A stretch of 64,000 nucleotides of DNA from Parapontixanthobacter aurantiacus (GCF_009827635.1 NZ_WTYW01000002.1:186001-250000), one strand, 5' to 3'. Positions 8,590 through 17,820 are shown, counted from the first letter of the stretch. Numbers and translations are program-made. The notes: a model not told the origin generated them from the letters alone.

Positions 8590-9180
8590 ATGGTCAAGCT
8601 CAACAAGATCTATACCCGCACCGGCGACGACGGTTCGACCGGACTCGTCGATGGCTCGCGCCTCGCCAAGCATGCGCCGCGCATGGAAGCGATTGGGGCG
8701 GTCGACGAAGCGAACAGCGCGATCGGGCTGGCCGCTGCTGCCGGGGGATCAGGCGAAGAAGCGCTGGCGAAGGCCCTGTTCCGTATCCAGAACGACCTGT
8801 TCGATCTCGGTGCGGACCTGGCGACTCCGGCGGGCGGGAACGAGGATTTTGCGCCCTCCGAGATGGTCCTGCGCATCGTCTCGTCGCAAGTCGACTGGCT
8901 GGAAAGCGAGATCGACCGCATGAACGAGCATCTCGAACCTTTGACGAGCTTCGTTCTGCCCGGCGGAACCGAACTGGCGGCGCGGCTGCACGTCGCGCGT
9001 GCTGCAGTGCGGCGAGCCGAGCGGGCGACCGTTGCGCTGGCCCAGGCGGAGGCGGTTAACCCCGCGGCTCTCGCTTACGTAAATCGGCTGTCGGATCACC
9101 TGTTCGTCGCCGCACGCCGCGCAAATCAGGCGGATGGCGCAGCGGGCGACGTCGCCTGGGTCCCCGGCGCGAACCGCTAA
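8590..9180 (+). CDS. ATP:cob(I)alamin adenosyltransferase, PduO type
   Basis: Makes adenosylcobalamin from cob(I)alamin and ATP. The 196-aa protein starts MVKLNKIYTRTGDDGSTGL, the nucleotide-binding N-terminus of PduO-type enzymes, and has the C-terminal helix motif RAAVRRAERATVAL with the conserved arginine/glutamate network. Length is standard. Its product would feed a B12-dependent mutase or reductase encoded elsewhere. Confidence 0.93.
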   Translation: MVKLNKIYTRTGDDGSTGLVDGSRLAKHAPRMEAIGAVDEANSAIGLAAAAGGSGEEALAKALFRIQNDLFDLGADLATPAGGNEDFAPSEMVLRIVSSQVDWLESEIDRMNEHLEPLTSFVLPGGTELAARLHVARAAVRRAERATVALAQAEAVNPAALAYVNRLSDHLFVAARRANQADGAAGDVAWVPGANR

Positions 9181-9274
9181 AATAACAGGCAGCGTTCGCT
9201 CGCACTGGGCCTAGTCAAGCAGCTTCACCCCCGCTAACAGAGCGGTTTGTGTTGCAGTTGCGAAGGAAATTCTC

Positions 9275-10144
9275 ATGCAGACGATCGGCATTATCGGCGC
9301 GGGCCAAATGGGTTCGGGCATTGCCCAGACCGTGGCACAGTATGGCATGAAGGTGTTGCTCGCCGATGTCGACCTCGCCACGGCAGAACAGGCGGTTGGC
9401 GGGATCGATACAGCGCTGGGCAAGCTGGTCGGGCGCGGCAAGCTGGAAACCCACGAGGCCGAAGCCCTTCTCGGGCGTATTACGCCGGTCGCGGACTACG
9501 CGCCGATGGCCGAGGCGGACATGATTATCGAGGCCGCGACGGAGAAGGAGCCCGTCAAGCAGGCGATCTTCGAAAAGGCGGGCACGGTCCTGTCGCAAGG
9601 CTCGATCCTCGCCAGCAACACCAGCTCCATCCCGATCACGCGCATGGCGAATTTCTCGCCCGATCCCAAGCGCTTCATCGGGCTGCATTTCTTCAATCCC
9701 GTGCCTGTCATGGGGCTGATCGAAGTCATCCCCGGTCTCGCGACGAGTGATGACACGGTCTCGCGCACGCGCCGTTTTGCCGAAACGCTCGGCAAGCAGG
9801 TCGTCGAGGTGCAAGACGAACCCGGCTTCGTCGTCAATCGCATCCTCATTCCCATGATCAACGAGGCAGTGTTCGTCCTTGGACAGGGCACGGCGAGCAT
9901 CGAGGATATCGACAAGGGGTGCCGGATCGGCCTCAACCACCCGATGGGGCCGCTGGAACTCGCGGATTTCGTCGGGCTCGACACGTGCCTCGACATCGTC
10001 ATGGTCCTCTACAACACGACGGGCGACAGCAAGTATCGGCCCGCACCGCTGCTGGTGAAATATGTCGAGGCCGGCTGGCTTGGCCGCAAGACCGGGCGCG
10101 GCTTCTACGATTACGAGGGCGATACGCCGATCCCCACCCGCTGA
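9275..10144 (+). CDS. 3-hydroxybutyryl-CoA dehydrogenase
   Basis: NAD(P)-dependent 3-hydroxyacyl-CoA dehydrogenase of 289 aa. The N-terminal Rossmann motif is GIIGAGQMGSGIAQTVA, the catalytic histidine lies in GLHFFNPVPVMGLIEV, and the C-terminal domain carries NRILIPMINEA. Single-domain Hbd/PaaH-type enzymes act in butyrate or PHB metabolism or in phenylacetate degradation; no accompanying pathway genes lie beside it, so I leave the symbol empty. AAGGAA precedes the ATG by six bases. Confidence 0.93.
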   Translation: MQTIGIIGAGQMGSGIAQTVAQYGMKVLLADVDLATAEQAVGGIDTALGKLVGRGKLETHEAEALLGRITPVADYAPMAEADMIIEAATEKEPVKQAIFEKAGTVLSQGSILASNTSSIPITRMANFSPDPKRFIGLHFFNPVPVMGLIEVIPGLATSDDTVSRTRRFAETLGKQVVEVQDEPGFVVNRILIPMINEAVFVLGQGTASIEDIDKGCRIGLNHPMGPLELADFVGLDTCLDIVMVLYNTTGDSKYRPAPLLVKYVEAGWLGRKTGRGFYDYEGDTPIPTR

Positions 10145-10162
10145 GGCGCACGCAATCACGGC

Positions 10163-10188
10163 GGAACCGAGGGGAAGCGCCGCCCGTT
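10163..10188 (+). promoter_or_regulatory. EcfG-type general stress promoter
   Basis: GGAAC at 10163-10167, 17-base spacer, CGTT at 10185-10188. This matches the alphaproteobacterial EcfG consensus GGAAC-N16/17-CGTT exactly. It lies 22 bp upstream of the ATG of the hydrophilic protein at 10211, an appropriate distance to give a short leader containing AAAGGAGA. Confidence 0.7.
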
Positions 10189-10210
10189 GGCCTTGCAAAG
10201 GAGAATTTGC

Positions 10211-10570
10211 ATGACCGACAAGAACAACGACACGAAGGTCGAAAGCCAGGAAGAACGGCAGGCGAACCTCGCGCCTGAGACGCATAATGACGAGCAGGAC
10301 GACCATCGCAGCCAGGCGCAGGAAGTAACCGAGCAGGCGCGCAATACCACGCGCGAGACGCATAGTCCGACCGAGAGCATCAAGGGCGACAACAACTCAG
10401 GTCTGATGGGCGACAGCACGCAGGACACGATCGATCACATGCGCGACATGGAAAGTTCGGGCAGGATCGATATGGATGCCTATAGCGGCGAGCCGAACCA
10501 TGACGACGATGTCGACAAATACGGCAAGCAGCGCAAGCCGGACGACATTCCCGACCCCAGCACCGACTGA
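10211..10570 (+). CDS. Hydrophilic, probably disordered stress protein
   Basis: 119-aa protein, very rich in Asp, Glu, Gln, Asn, Thr and Ser, with no hydrophobic core or transmembrane segment (for example EERQANLAPETHNDEQDDH). It resembles unstructured, hydrophilin-like proteins. I recognise no named family. ATG at 10211 follows a strong AAAGGAGA; a TTG at 10187 is in frame but has no such site. The exact EcfG promoter match just upstream suggests induction in the general stress response, which fits a protective role. That role is inference. Confidence 0.75.
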   Translation: MTDKNNDTKVESQEERQANLAPETHNDEQDDHRSQAQEVTEQARNTTRETHSPTESIKGDNNSGLMGDSTQDTIDHMRDMESSGRIDMDAYSGEPNHDDDVDKYGKQRKPDDIPDPSTD

Positions 10571-10581
10571 ACCTTGCTTTC

Positions 10582-10980
10582 TTAAGTGGTGACCGCGCCG
10601 TTCATCTGCCACAGCGCCACGGCCAGGATGAGCGCGGCAGCGCATACCGACCAGCCGATCCAGCGCAGGCCACTGTTCTTCGGTGCCTGCAACTCGTGGC
10701 AGGTCAATCGCTGAAATGTCCTGTGGGCGCGCCGTTCAGCCGTAAAGGCGACGAGCGCCCCCAGAAGGACAAATCCCGTGGCAATGGCGCGGGCAAGCCA
10801 GGGCGGGTCGAATTCACCGAAGACCGCCCGAAAGGCGAGGCCGATACCGATCGCGGCAAAGGACGTTCGCATCCAGCCGGCAAAAGTCCGCTCCATCGCC
10901 ATGATGTTGCGATCTTCGGCCAGTTCGGTCCGTGCCTCCGCGAGATCGTTGGAACTCTTCTGATCATTGTCGTCGCTCAT
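10582..10980 (-). CDS. DUF202 family membrane protein (YidH-like)
   Basis: 132 aa with the DUF202 pattern: a hydrophilic N-terminus, the motif AMERTFAGWMRTSFAAIGIGLAF split as AMERTFAGWMRT and SFAAIGIGLAF, then two further hydrophobic helices. Family proteins are small three-helix inner-membrane proteins of unknown function. Convergent with the hydrophilic protein gene, with only 11 bases between the stops. Confidence 0.85.
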   Translation of the reverse strand: MSDDNDQKSSNDLAEARTELAEDRNIMAMERTFAGWMRTSFAAIGIGLAFRAVFGEFDPPWLARAIATGFVLLGALVAFTAERRAHRTFQRLTCHELQAPKNSGLRWIGWSVCAAALILAVALWQMNGAVTT

Positions 10981-11079
10981 GCCGCTGCGAACAATAAGGC
11001 AATCGGTAAGGGCGGCAAGTTCGTTTAGTTTATGTAGCGGCGCGTTCCCGGCGTTGGCGTTCGCGCTTCGCCAATAAAC

Positions 11080-11439
11080 TTATCCGTCGATCGGAAGGGC
11101 ATCGTCCATCGGCTCGGGCTCGAAGCCCTGCGTATCGTCGATCAGTTCCTCGTCGCTGGCCGCTTCGCCATAGACGGTATCGTCGCTGTCGCCGTCATCG
11201 TAGATTTCGGTGTCCGCCATGTCCTCGACTTCGTCCACCTCGTCATAGGCAGTTTGCTCTTCCGGGTAATCGTCCGCCGAAGTGCCGCGATAGTCGCGTG
11301 CATAATCGGCATTGTCGCTGCCGCCATTCTCCGCGGTTTCAGCGATCAGGCCGGGATTGTCGTCCTCGCCGATGAGCAGCAGGACAGCAAACAGGAAGAA
11401 GAACGCCGCCAGCAGCTTCTTGGACAGGTCCGAACTCAT
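11080..11439 (-). CDS. Acidic single-pass membrane protein, unknown function
   Basis: 119 aa: a short basic N-terminus and one transmembrane helix (KLLAAFFFLFAVLLLIG), then about 95 residues dominated by Asp and Glu with scattered Tyr. The tail is predicted to be disordered. No family recognised. It lies 51 bp downstream of mutS on the same strand and may be read with it. Confidence 0.65.
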   Translation of the reverse strand: MSSDLSKKLLAAFFFLFAVLLLIGEDDNPGLIAETAENGGSDNADYARDYRGTSADDYPEEQTAYDEVDEVEDMADTEIYDDGDSDDTVYGEAASDEELIDDTQGFEPEPMDDALPIDG

Positions 11440-11490
11440 ATCCGATCCGTATTGCGATGGGCCGAGAACGCTGATGATGGCGATAATTTG

Positions 11491-14190
11491 TTAACTTTCC
11501 CTTTGCGCGGCTTCCCTTTTCCACTCGTAGAGCAAATCGAGCGCCTCGCGCGGGCTCAATGCGTCGATTTCGAGGTCGGCTAGCCGCTCGGCCAGCCCGT
11601 CCGCAGGAGGCGCGTCCTCGATTGCCGCGCTTGCAGCCGCGAACAGGGGCAATTCACCCAGCCCCGCCGCCAGTCCGCCCGTCTCGTCGCGCCCCTTTTC
11701 GAGCTTCGCGAGCACTGCCTTTGCCCGCTTCACGACCGCCGGGGGCACGCCCGCAAGCCGTGCGACCGCGAGACCGTAGGACTTGTCCGCCGCCCCGCCC
11801 GCGAGTTCGTGGAGAAGGACCAGTTCGCCTTTCCATTCCTGCGCCCGGACATGATGCAGCGAGAGCGCGTCGCACGTGTCGGCGAGGCGCGACAATTCGT
11901 GGTAATGCGTCGCGAAGAGGCAGCGGCTCTTCAAGGTCTCGTGCACCGCCTCCACCACTGCCCAGGCGAGTGCCATGCCGTCATAGGTCGAGGTGCCGCG
12001 TCCGACCTCGTCGAGAATGACGAAGCTGCGCTCCGTCGCTTGCGTGAGGATGGCGGCAGTCTCGACCATCTCGACCATGAAGGTCGAGCGCCCCCGGGCA
12101 AGGTTGTCCGCTGCCCCGACGCGGCTGAACAGCCGGTCCGCAATGCCGATCCGCGCCGATGTGGCGGGAACGAAGCAGCCGGCCTGCGCCAGCAGCACGA
12201 TGAGCGCGTTCTGCCGCAGGAAGGTGGACTTGCCGCCCATGTTCGGCCCGCCGATCAGCCATAGACGATCATCAGCTTCGAGGCAGCAGTCGTTCGCGAC
12301 GAACCGCTCGCCCGAACGCGCCAGCGCTTCCTCCACGACCGGATGACGCCCGCCCGTAATGTCGAGGACCGGCTCGTCGGTCATTTCCGGACGGCACCAG
12401 TCTCCTTCGACCGCTCGTTCGGCCAGTCCTGCCGCAACGTCGATCCGTGCCAGTGCGCCCGCCAGCGCAGCAAGCGCCTCCCGCCGATCCCCGACGGCCG
12501 CGACCAGTTCTTCGAAATGCCGTTCCTCGCAGGCGAGCGCCTGCGCCCCGGCTTCCGCAATGCGGGTCGCTTCCTCGTGCAATCTGACGGAATTGAAGCG
12601 CACCGCGCCCGCCATCGTCTGGCGATGGGTGAAGCCGCTATCGGCAGCCATCAGCTTGTCGGCGTGCTTTGCCGGAACCTCGATGAAATAGCCGAGCACG
12701 TTGTTGTGCTTGATCTTCAGCGAGGCGGTGTCGGTCTCCTCGCGATAGCGCGCTTCCATCGCGGCGATCGCCTTGCGCGCATTGCCGGCGATGCCCCGCA
12801 ACTCATCGAGGTCGGCGTCGTAACCGTCCGCCACATAGCCGCCGCTGCCGCGCTCGGTCGGCGGACTAGCAATAAGGGCTCGCGCGAGGAGGTCGATAAG
12901 TTCGTCCTGCCCCGACAATCTCTCCATCGCCCGATCGAGCAGGGCCGGGCGGTCCGCGCTTCCCTCGAGCAATTCGCGAATGCGCGCGGCTTCGCGCAGC
13001 CCGTCCCTTATCTGCCCGAGATCGCGGGGGCTTCCCCGCTCGGCAACGATCCGGCCAAGGGCGCGCCCGATGTCGGGCAATCCGCGCAGCAGCGCCCGCA
13101 GGTCGGAACGCAGGAGCGGGTCGCGCTGAAAATGCGCAACGCAGGCGAGGCGGTCCTCGATTGCGCGCCGCTCCGTCAGCGGGGCGGCAAGGTCTTCGGC
13201 TAGCAGTCGCGCCCCGGCCCCGGAGGCACAGCGATCGATGCATGCAACGAGGCTTCCGGCGCGTCCGCCATCCTGCGCGACGAGGATTTCGAGGCTCGCA
13301 CGGGTCGCGGCATCCATCGCCAGCCCGCCGTCGCTCGTTCGTATCTCGGGCGGAAGGAGGAGGGGCAGCTTGCCGCGTCCCGCATGATCGAGATAGGCGA
13401 CGAGGCCGCCCGCCGCGCCAAGCATGGCGCGCGTGAAATTGCCCAATCCGTCGAGCGTCGCAAGACCGTGAAGCGATTTCAGCCTCCGCTCGCCCTCGGT
13501 GCTGTCGAACTCGGCGGTGGGGCGTTCGATCGCGTCGCGTGCCGCTTCGCCCGCGAAGCCTTCGGGGCAGACGATCTCGCTCGCATCGAGCCGGGCGAGC
13601 GCGGTCGCCAGGCCGTCCACCGCACATTCCTCCAGCAGCATGGCTCCTGTCGATACGTCGCAGGACGCGATCCCGATACGGTCGCGCACTTCGCAGATAG
13701 CGACGAGGCGATTGGCCGCGCGGGGGTTGAGCAGCGCCTCTTCCGTCAGCGTTCCGGCAGTGACGAACCGCACGATGTCGCGCTTCACCAGCGCCTTGGA
13801 GCCGCCGCGCCGTTTCGCCTCCTCGGGCGTTTCGACCTGTTCGGCGATCGCGACGCGCTTGCCTGCCCGGATGAGCCGGGCGAGGTAGCTTTCCGCCGAG
13901 TGGACCGGCACGCCGCACATCGGCACGGGCTCCCCGCCATGTTCGCCGCGGGTTGTCAAAGCGATGTCGAGGATGGCCGCGGCCTGCTTCGCATCCTCGA
14001 AGAACAGTTCGAAGAAATCTCCCATGCGGTAAAAGAGGAGGCTGCCCGCCGCCTGAGCCTTCAGCATGAGATATTGCTGCATCATGGGCGTGGGTCCGGC
14101 ACCCTTCGGCTCCTTCGCGGAGGTCTTTTTCGCGGTTGCACCCATGACGTCAGCGGTAGCGCGGCCCCGCGCGATTCGGAAAGGGCGCAT
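11491..14190 (-). CDS. mutS: DNA mismatch repair protein MutS
   Basis: Mismatch-recognition ATPase of 899 aa. The N-terminal mismatch-binding motif appears as LLFYRMGDFFELFF with the Phe-x-Glu element. The ATPase domain has Walker A GGPNMGGKST at about residue 645, Walker B VILDEVGRGTSTYDG and the downstream FATHYHEL switch. Length is as expected for alphaproteobacterial MutS1. I kept the ATG at 14190 because GGGGAAAGG lies just upstream; a second ATG at 14145 (MGATAKK) is a reasonable alternative without a Shine-Dalgarno. Divergent from maeB. Confidence 0.96.
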   Translation of the reverse strand: MRPFRIARGRATADVMGATAKKTSAKEPKGAGPTPMMQQYLMLKAQAAGSLLFYRMGDFFELFFEDAKQAAAILDIALTTRGEHGGEPVPMCGVPVHSAESYLARLIRAGKRVAIAEQVETPEEAKRRGGSKALVKRDIVRFVTAGTLTEEALLNPRAANRLVAICEVRDRIGIASCDVSTGAMLLEECAVDGLATALARLDASEIVCPEGFAGEAARDAIERPTAEFDSTEGERRLKSLHGLATLDGLGNFTRAMLGAAGGLVAYLDHAGRGKLPLLLPPEIRTSDGGLAMDAATRASLEILVAQDGGRAGSLVACIDRCASGAGARLLAEDLAAPLTERRAIEDRLACVAHFQRDPLLRSDLRALLRGLPDIGRALGRIVAERGSPRDLGQIRDGLREAARIRELLEGSADRPALLDRAMERLSGQDELIDLLARALIASPPTERGSGGYVADGYDADLDELRGIAGNARKAIAAMEARYREETDTASLKIKHNNVLGYFIEVPAKHADKLMAADSGFTHRQTMAGAVRFNSVRLHEEATRIAEAGAQALACEERHFEELVAAVGDRREALAALAGALARIDVAAGLAERAVEGDWCRPEMTDEPVLDITGGRHPVVEEALARSGERFVANDCCLEADDRLWLIGGPNMGGKSTFLRQNALIVLLAQAGCFVPATSARIGIADRLFSRVGAADNLARGRSTFMVEMVETAAILTQATERSFVILDEVGRGTSTYDGMALAWAVVEAVHETLKSRCLFATHYHELSRLADTCDALSLHHVRAQEWKGELVLLHELAGGAADKSYGLAVARLAGVPPAVVKRAKAVLAKLEKGRDETGGLAAGLGELPLFAAASAAIEDAPPADGLAERLADLEIDALSPREALDLLYEWKREAAQRES

Positions 14191-14282
14191 CCGCGACCTT
14201 TCCCCTACCGCAGGCGGGGTTCGTCATGTAGGGACGGGGCAAATACACTCCGCGCGTTGGCGCGAAACGACAAGGATCGAGC

Positions 14283-16547
14283 GTGGCCGACAACAATACC
14301 GACGATTTTACCACACGCGAGGCGCTGTTCTATCACGAGACGATCCGGCCCGGTAAGATCGAGATTATTGCCTCCAAGCCGGTCACCACCCAGCGCGACC
14401 TCAGCCTTGCCTATTCGCCCGGCGTTGCCGCCCCTGTCGAGGCGATTGCCGCCGATCCCAAGAACGCCGCACGCTATACCGCCCGGTCCAACCTCGTCGC
14501 CGTCATCTCCAACGGCACGGCGATCCTCGGCCTCGGCAATCTGGGCGCGCTCGCATCGAAGCCGGTGATGGAAGGCAAGGCGGTGCTGTTCAAGCGGTTC
14601 GCGGACGTCGATTCCATCGACCTCGAGCTGGCGACCGAAGATCCGCAGGCTTTCATCGACGCGGTCGCACTGATGGAACCCAGTTTCGGGGGCATCAATC
14701 TCGAGGACATCAAGGCGCCGGAATGCTTCATCATCGAGCAGGCCCTGCGCGAACGGATGAACATTCCCGTCATGCATGACGACCAGCACGGCACGGCGAT
14801 TATCGCCGCGGCTGGCCTCATCAATGCGGTTCACCTGACGGGTCGCGATCTTAAGGACGTGCGGATGGTGGTGAACGGGGCGGGTGCCTCAGCAATCGCC
14901 TGCACCGCGCTCATCAAGGCGATGGGCGTGCCGCACGACAATGTCATCATGTGCGATCGCTCCGGCCCGATCTATCGCGGGCGCGAGGATGGCATGGACC
15001 AGTGGAAGTCCGCCCACGCGGTCGATACCGAGGCGCGCAGTCTCGAAGAGGCGCTGGTCGGTGCGGATATTTTCCTCGGCCTGTCGGCGGCAGGAGCCCT
15101 GAAGCCCGAATGGGTAAGAAAGATGGCGGATCAGCCGATCATCTTCGCCATGGCCAATCCGACGCCAGAGATCATGCCCGATCTCGCGCAGGAAGTCCGG
15201 CCCGATGCGATCATCGCAACGGGGCGCTCCGACTTTCCCAACCAGGTGAACAACGTCCTCGGCTTTCCGTTCATCTTTCGCGGGGCGCTCGATGTGCAGG
15301 CGACGACCATCAACGAGGAGATGAAGATTGCCGCCGCCGAAGCCATCGCCGAACTCGCTCGCGAACGCGTGCCGGAAGAAGTGGCGGCAGCTTACGGCAA
15401 GAACCACCAGTTCGGCCGCGACTACATCATTCCCGCGCCCTTCGACCCGCGCCTTATCGAACGCGTTTCCTCTGCGGTCGCGCGGGCGGCGATGGATAGC
15501 GGCGTTGCGCTTCAGCCGATCGAGGATTTCGAGCAATACACGCTGGCGCTGAAGGCGCGGCTCAATCCGACGACCTCGGTTCTGACGCAGGTTTACGAAG
15601 AAGCGAAGAAGAACCCCAAGCGCGTGGTTTTCGCGGAGGCGGAAGAGGACGTGGTGCTGCGCGCCGCGATCCAGTTCCGCGACTTCGGCTATGGCACGCC
15701 CATCCTCGTCGGCCGGACCGACAAGGTGCGCGAGAAACTGGTCGAACTCGCCGTGTCCGACCCGGACAGCTTCGAAATCCAGAATTCCGCCGATTCCGAT
15801 TTGATCGAGCCGATGAACGACTATCTCTATAAGCGGCTTCAGCGGCGCGGCTATACCGAGCGGGACGTGCGCCGCATGGTCAACCAGGAGCGCAACGTCT
15901 TCGCCTCGCTGCTCGTCGCGCTGGGGCATGGCGATGCCATGATCACCGGTCTGACCCGCCCCTTCGCGCAGACGGCGAAGGAAGTGAACCTCGTGCTCGA
16001 TCCGAAGCCGGGTGCAGTGCCCTTCGGCATCCACATGATGGTCGGGAAGAACTATACCGTGTTCCTGGCGGATACCACGATCAACGAGCGTCCGACCGCC
16101 GCCGAACTTGCGCATATCGCGACCGAGACGGCTGCGGTCGCCCGGCGCATGGGGCACAATCCGCGGGTCGCCTTCCTCTCCTATTCGACCTTCGGCAATC
16201 CCGCCGGCAAATGGCTGGAGAACATTCGCGATGCCGTCGCCATCCTCGACGGACAGCAGCCCAATTTCGAATATGAAGGCGAGATGGCGCCCGACGCGGC
16301 GCTTAATGCGAAGGTCATGGAACTCTATCAGTTCAGTCGCCTGTCCGGCCCTGCGAACGTGCTCGTCATGCCCGGCCTGCAATCGGCCAACCTGTCCGCC
16401 AAGCTGCTGCGCGAACTGGCGGAGAACGCGACGATCGGGCCGATGATGGTCGGGATGGAGAAACCGGTCCAGATTGCGCCGATGACCGCCATCGCCCCCG
16501 ACGTTCTGACGCTTGCGGTTTTGGCTGCCGCCGGGGTCGTCGCCTGA
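14283..16547 (+). CDS. maeB: NADP-dependent malic enzyme, PTA-fusion type
   Basis: Oxidative decarboxylation of malate to pyruvate. The 754-aa protein has an N-terminal malic enzyme (TQRDLSLAYSPGVAAP, NGTAILGLGNLGAL, MHDDQHGTAII, NAD(P)-binding VVNGAGASAIA) and, from about residue 440, a phosphotransacetylase-like domain (KRVVFAEAEED, LADTTINERPTA, VMPGLQSANLSAKLL). In MaeB enzymes the latter is regulatory and not catalytic, sensing acetyl-CoA. The start is GTG at 14283; no ATG is suitably placed. Confidence 0.96.
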   Translation: MADNNTDDFTTREALFYHETIRPGKIEIIASKPVTTQRDLSLAYSPGVAAPVEAIAADPKNAARYTARSNLVAVISNGTAILGLGNLGALASKPVMEGKAVLFKRFADVDSIDLELATEDPQAFIDAVALMEPSFGGINLEDIKAPECFIIEQALRERMNIPVMHDDQHGTAIIAAAGLINAVHLTGRDLKDVRMVVNGAGASAIACTALIKAMGVPHDNVIMCDRSGPIYRGREDGMDQWKSAHAVDTEARSLEEALVGADIFLGLSAAGALKPEWVRKMADQPIIFAMANPTPEIMPDLAQEVRPDAIIATGRSDFPNQVNNVLGFPFIFRGALDVQATTINEEMKIAAAEAIAELARERVPEEVAAAYGKNHQFGRDYIIPAPFDPRLIERVSSAVARAAMDSGVALQPIEDFEQYTLALKARLNPTTSVLTQVYEEAKKNPKRVVFAEAEEDVVLRAAIQFRDFGYGTPILVGRTDKVREKLVELAVSDPDSFEIQNSADSDLIEPMNDYLYKRLQRRGYTERDVRRMVNQERNVFASLLVALGHGDAMITGLTRPFAQTAKEVNLVLDPKPGAVPFGIHMMVGKNYTVFLADTTINERPTAAELAHIATETAAVARRMGHNPRVAFLSYSTFGNPAGKWLENIRDAVAILDGQQPNFEYEGEMAPDAALNAKVMELYQFSRLSGPANVLVMPGLQSANLSAKLLRELAENATIGPMMVGMEKPVQIAPMTAIAPDVLTLAVLAAAGVVA

Positions 16548-16623
16548 CCCGCGGATAAGGGCAAACTATATCAAGGTGCAGCGCCTATTGAGCGCGCCGA
16601 TGGCGATTTGCTATTATCGGGCC

Positions 16624-17073
16624 ATGTACAAGGGAACGCTCGAACTCGGCCTCGGCCTGTTGCTGATCGTAATGGGCATCAGCATGTGGGTGCTGGCCGA
16701 CGACACGTTCAACCTGCTGCACCCGTTCCTGATCGTAGCCGGCGCGTTTCTCATCTGGCGCGGCTGGAACCGGGCGAACCTGCATCGCGAGGGAAATCGC
16801 GCGCTGTCGAACAAGGCTGCCCTTCCGGGCAATCTGACGCTGGGCAAGCCGCTGTCATACGATGACGACCATGCCGAATTAATCTTCACGGTCGGGACGA
16901 GCCGCTGGCGTTTTCGCGCCGAACCGGGGGATGTGAGCGTGTTTGAAAGCCATCCCGACTTCGTCCTTCCCGCGACGGCCTATCTCGGCAGCGACGGAAC
17001 GATCCGAGCGGTCGAGACGAAGCGACGACGATTGCACCTGCTTACCGTGCCCGTGCCTGTCGACAGCGATTGA
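16624..17073 (+). CDS. Hypothetical membrane protein with two helices and soluble tail
   Basis: 149 aa: two N-terminal transmembrane helices (LELGLGLLLIVMGISMWVL and LLHPFLIVAGAFLIW) and a soluble, beta-rich C-terminal half. No family recognised. ATG at 16624 fits the first helix; the frame is open upstream but overlaps nothing conserved. Convergent with the rhodopsin gene, with 24 bases between the stops. Confidence 0.65.
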   Translation: MYKGTLELGLGLLLIVMGISMWVLADDTFNLLHPFLIVAGAFLIWRGWNRANLHREGNRALSNKAALPGNLTLGKPLSYDDDHAELIFTVGTSRWRFRAEPGDVSVFESHPDFVLPATAYLGSDGTIRAVETKRRRLHLLTVPVPVDSD

Positions 17074-17097
17074 ACTCGCGCCCCCTCGACCCGTCGA

Positions 17098-17820
17098 TTA
17101 GCTTTGGTCGAAGCGGTTTTCGGTCCGGTCTTGCAATTCGCTCTCGGGAATTTTCTTGAAGCGCGCCGTCGAAACATAACCGTAAACGGCCTTTGCGACG
17201 ATATCGAGCGCGAGAATGATCCAGAGATTGGTCAGGGCGTCAGTTGCACCGATGCCTTGCGGTCCGATGAGAAATACGATCGGGTAGATCAGCCAGACGA
17301 CCGTCAGGAAGACGAGATTCTTGCGATAGACCACCGCCATTTGCCCGCCGAGCCGGTCGCCGATTCTGCGGATCGGAACCCACAGCATGTAGAGAATGCC
17401 TGCAAAAGCGACGCAGGACCACAGATACCAGACGATGCGCTGCAGCGGATCATCGCTCAATGCCGACAACAGGCCGGTTGCGATCATGATTACGTCGAGG
17501 ACGATGAGCGGCAGAACGAACGTTGAGTGGCGCTGATGTTCGTGCAAACCGGTCAGCGCCAGTCCGACGAGCAGGATCGGGGTCGTCACCGACCAATCAG
17601 CCTAGCGCGCTACGTAGAGCGTCTCGTCGCCATTGATCGTAAGCGTTCCGGTGCCGATGGCCATGGCGAGATATGCGGTTGCCGCAATGAACGGCACGAC
17701 CGAGTGGAAATGGGTGTGATGCCTTATCTCGGGATGTTTGGAACCATGGGCGTAGATCACGAGTGAAGCGATCGACATGACCGCGAAACCTATGAAAAGC
17801 GGTAATGCATCCGCGCCCAT
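17098..17820 (-). pseudogene. DTG-type microbial rhodopsin interrupted by an in-frame TAG
   Basis: One continuous reading frame of 240 codons encodes a seven-helix retinal protein, broken only by TAG at 17602-17604 (codon 73). Before it are helix A (LPLFIGFAVMSIASLVIY), helix B (VVPFIAATAYLAMAIG) and ...TLYVAR. After it come ADWSVTTPILLVGLAL, VWLIYPIVFLIGP and ALDIVAKAVYGY. Aligned to bacteriorhodopsin, Arg82=R72, Tyr83=TAG, Asp85=D75, Thr89=T79, Asp96=G86, Asp212=D206 and Lys216=K210, so the pump triad is DTG. The retinal lysine and both counterions are intact, and AGGAG precedes the ATG by seven bases. A C- or T-to-G change in a Tyr codon explains the lesion. Initiation at an internal GTG (17589) would lack the primary counterion. 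Confidence 0.85.

Noticed and set aside
9215-10363. 382-codon minus-strand frame over 3-hydroxybutyryl-CoA dehydrogenase
   Set aside because: Shadow of a clearly identified gene.
17098-17589. A separate short gene starting at the internal GTG after the amber codon
   Set aside because: It would lack helices A and B and the primary counterion Asp; the frame is continuous with the upstream part, so it is one broken rhodopsin gene.
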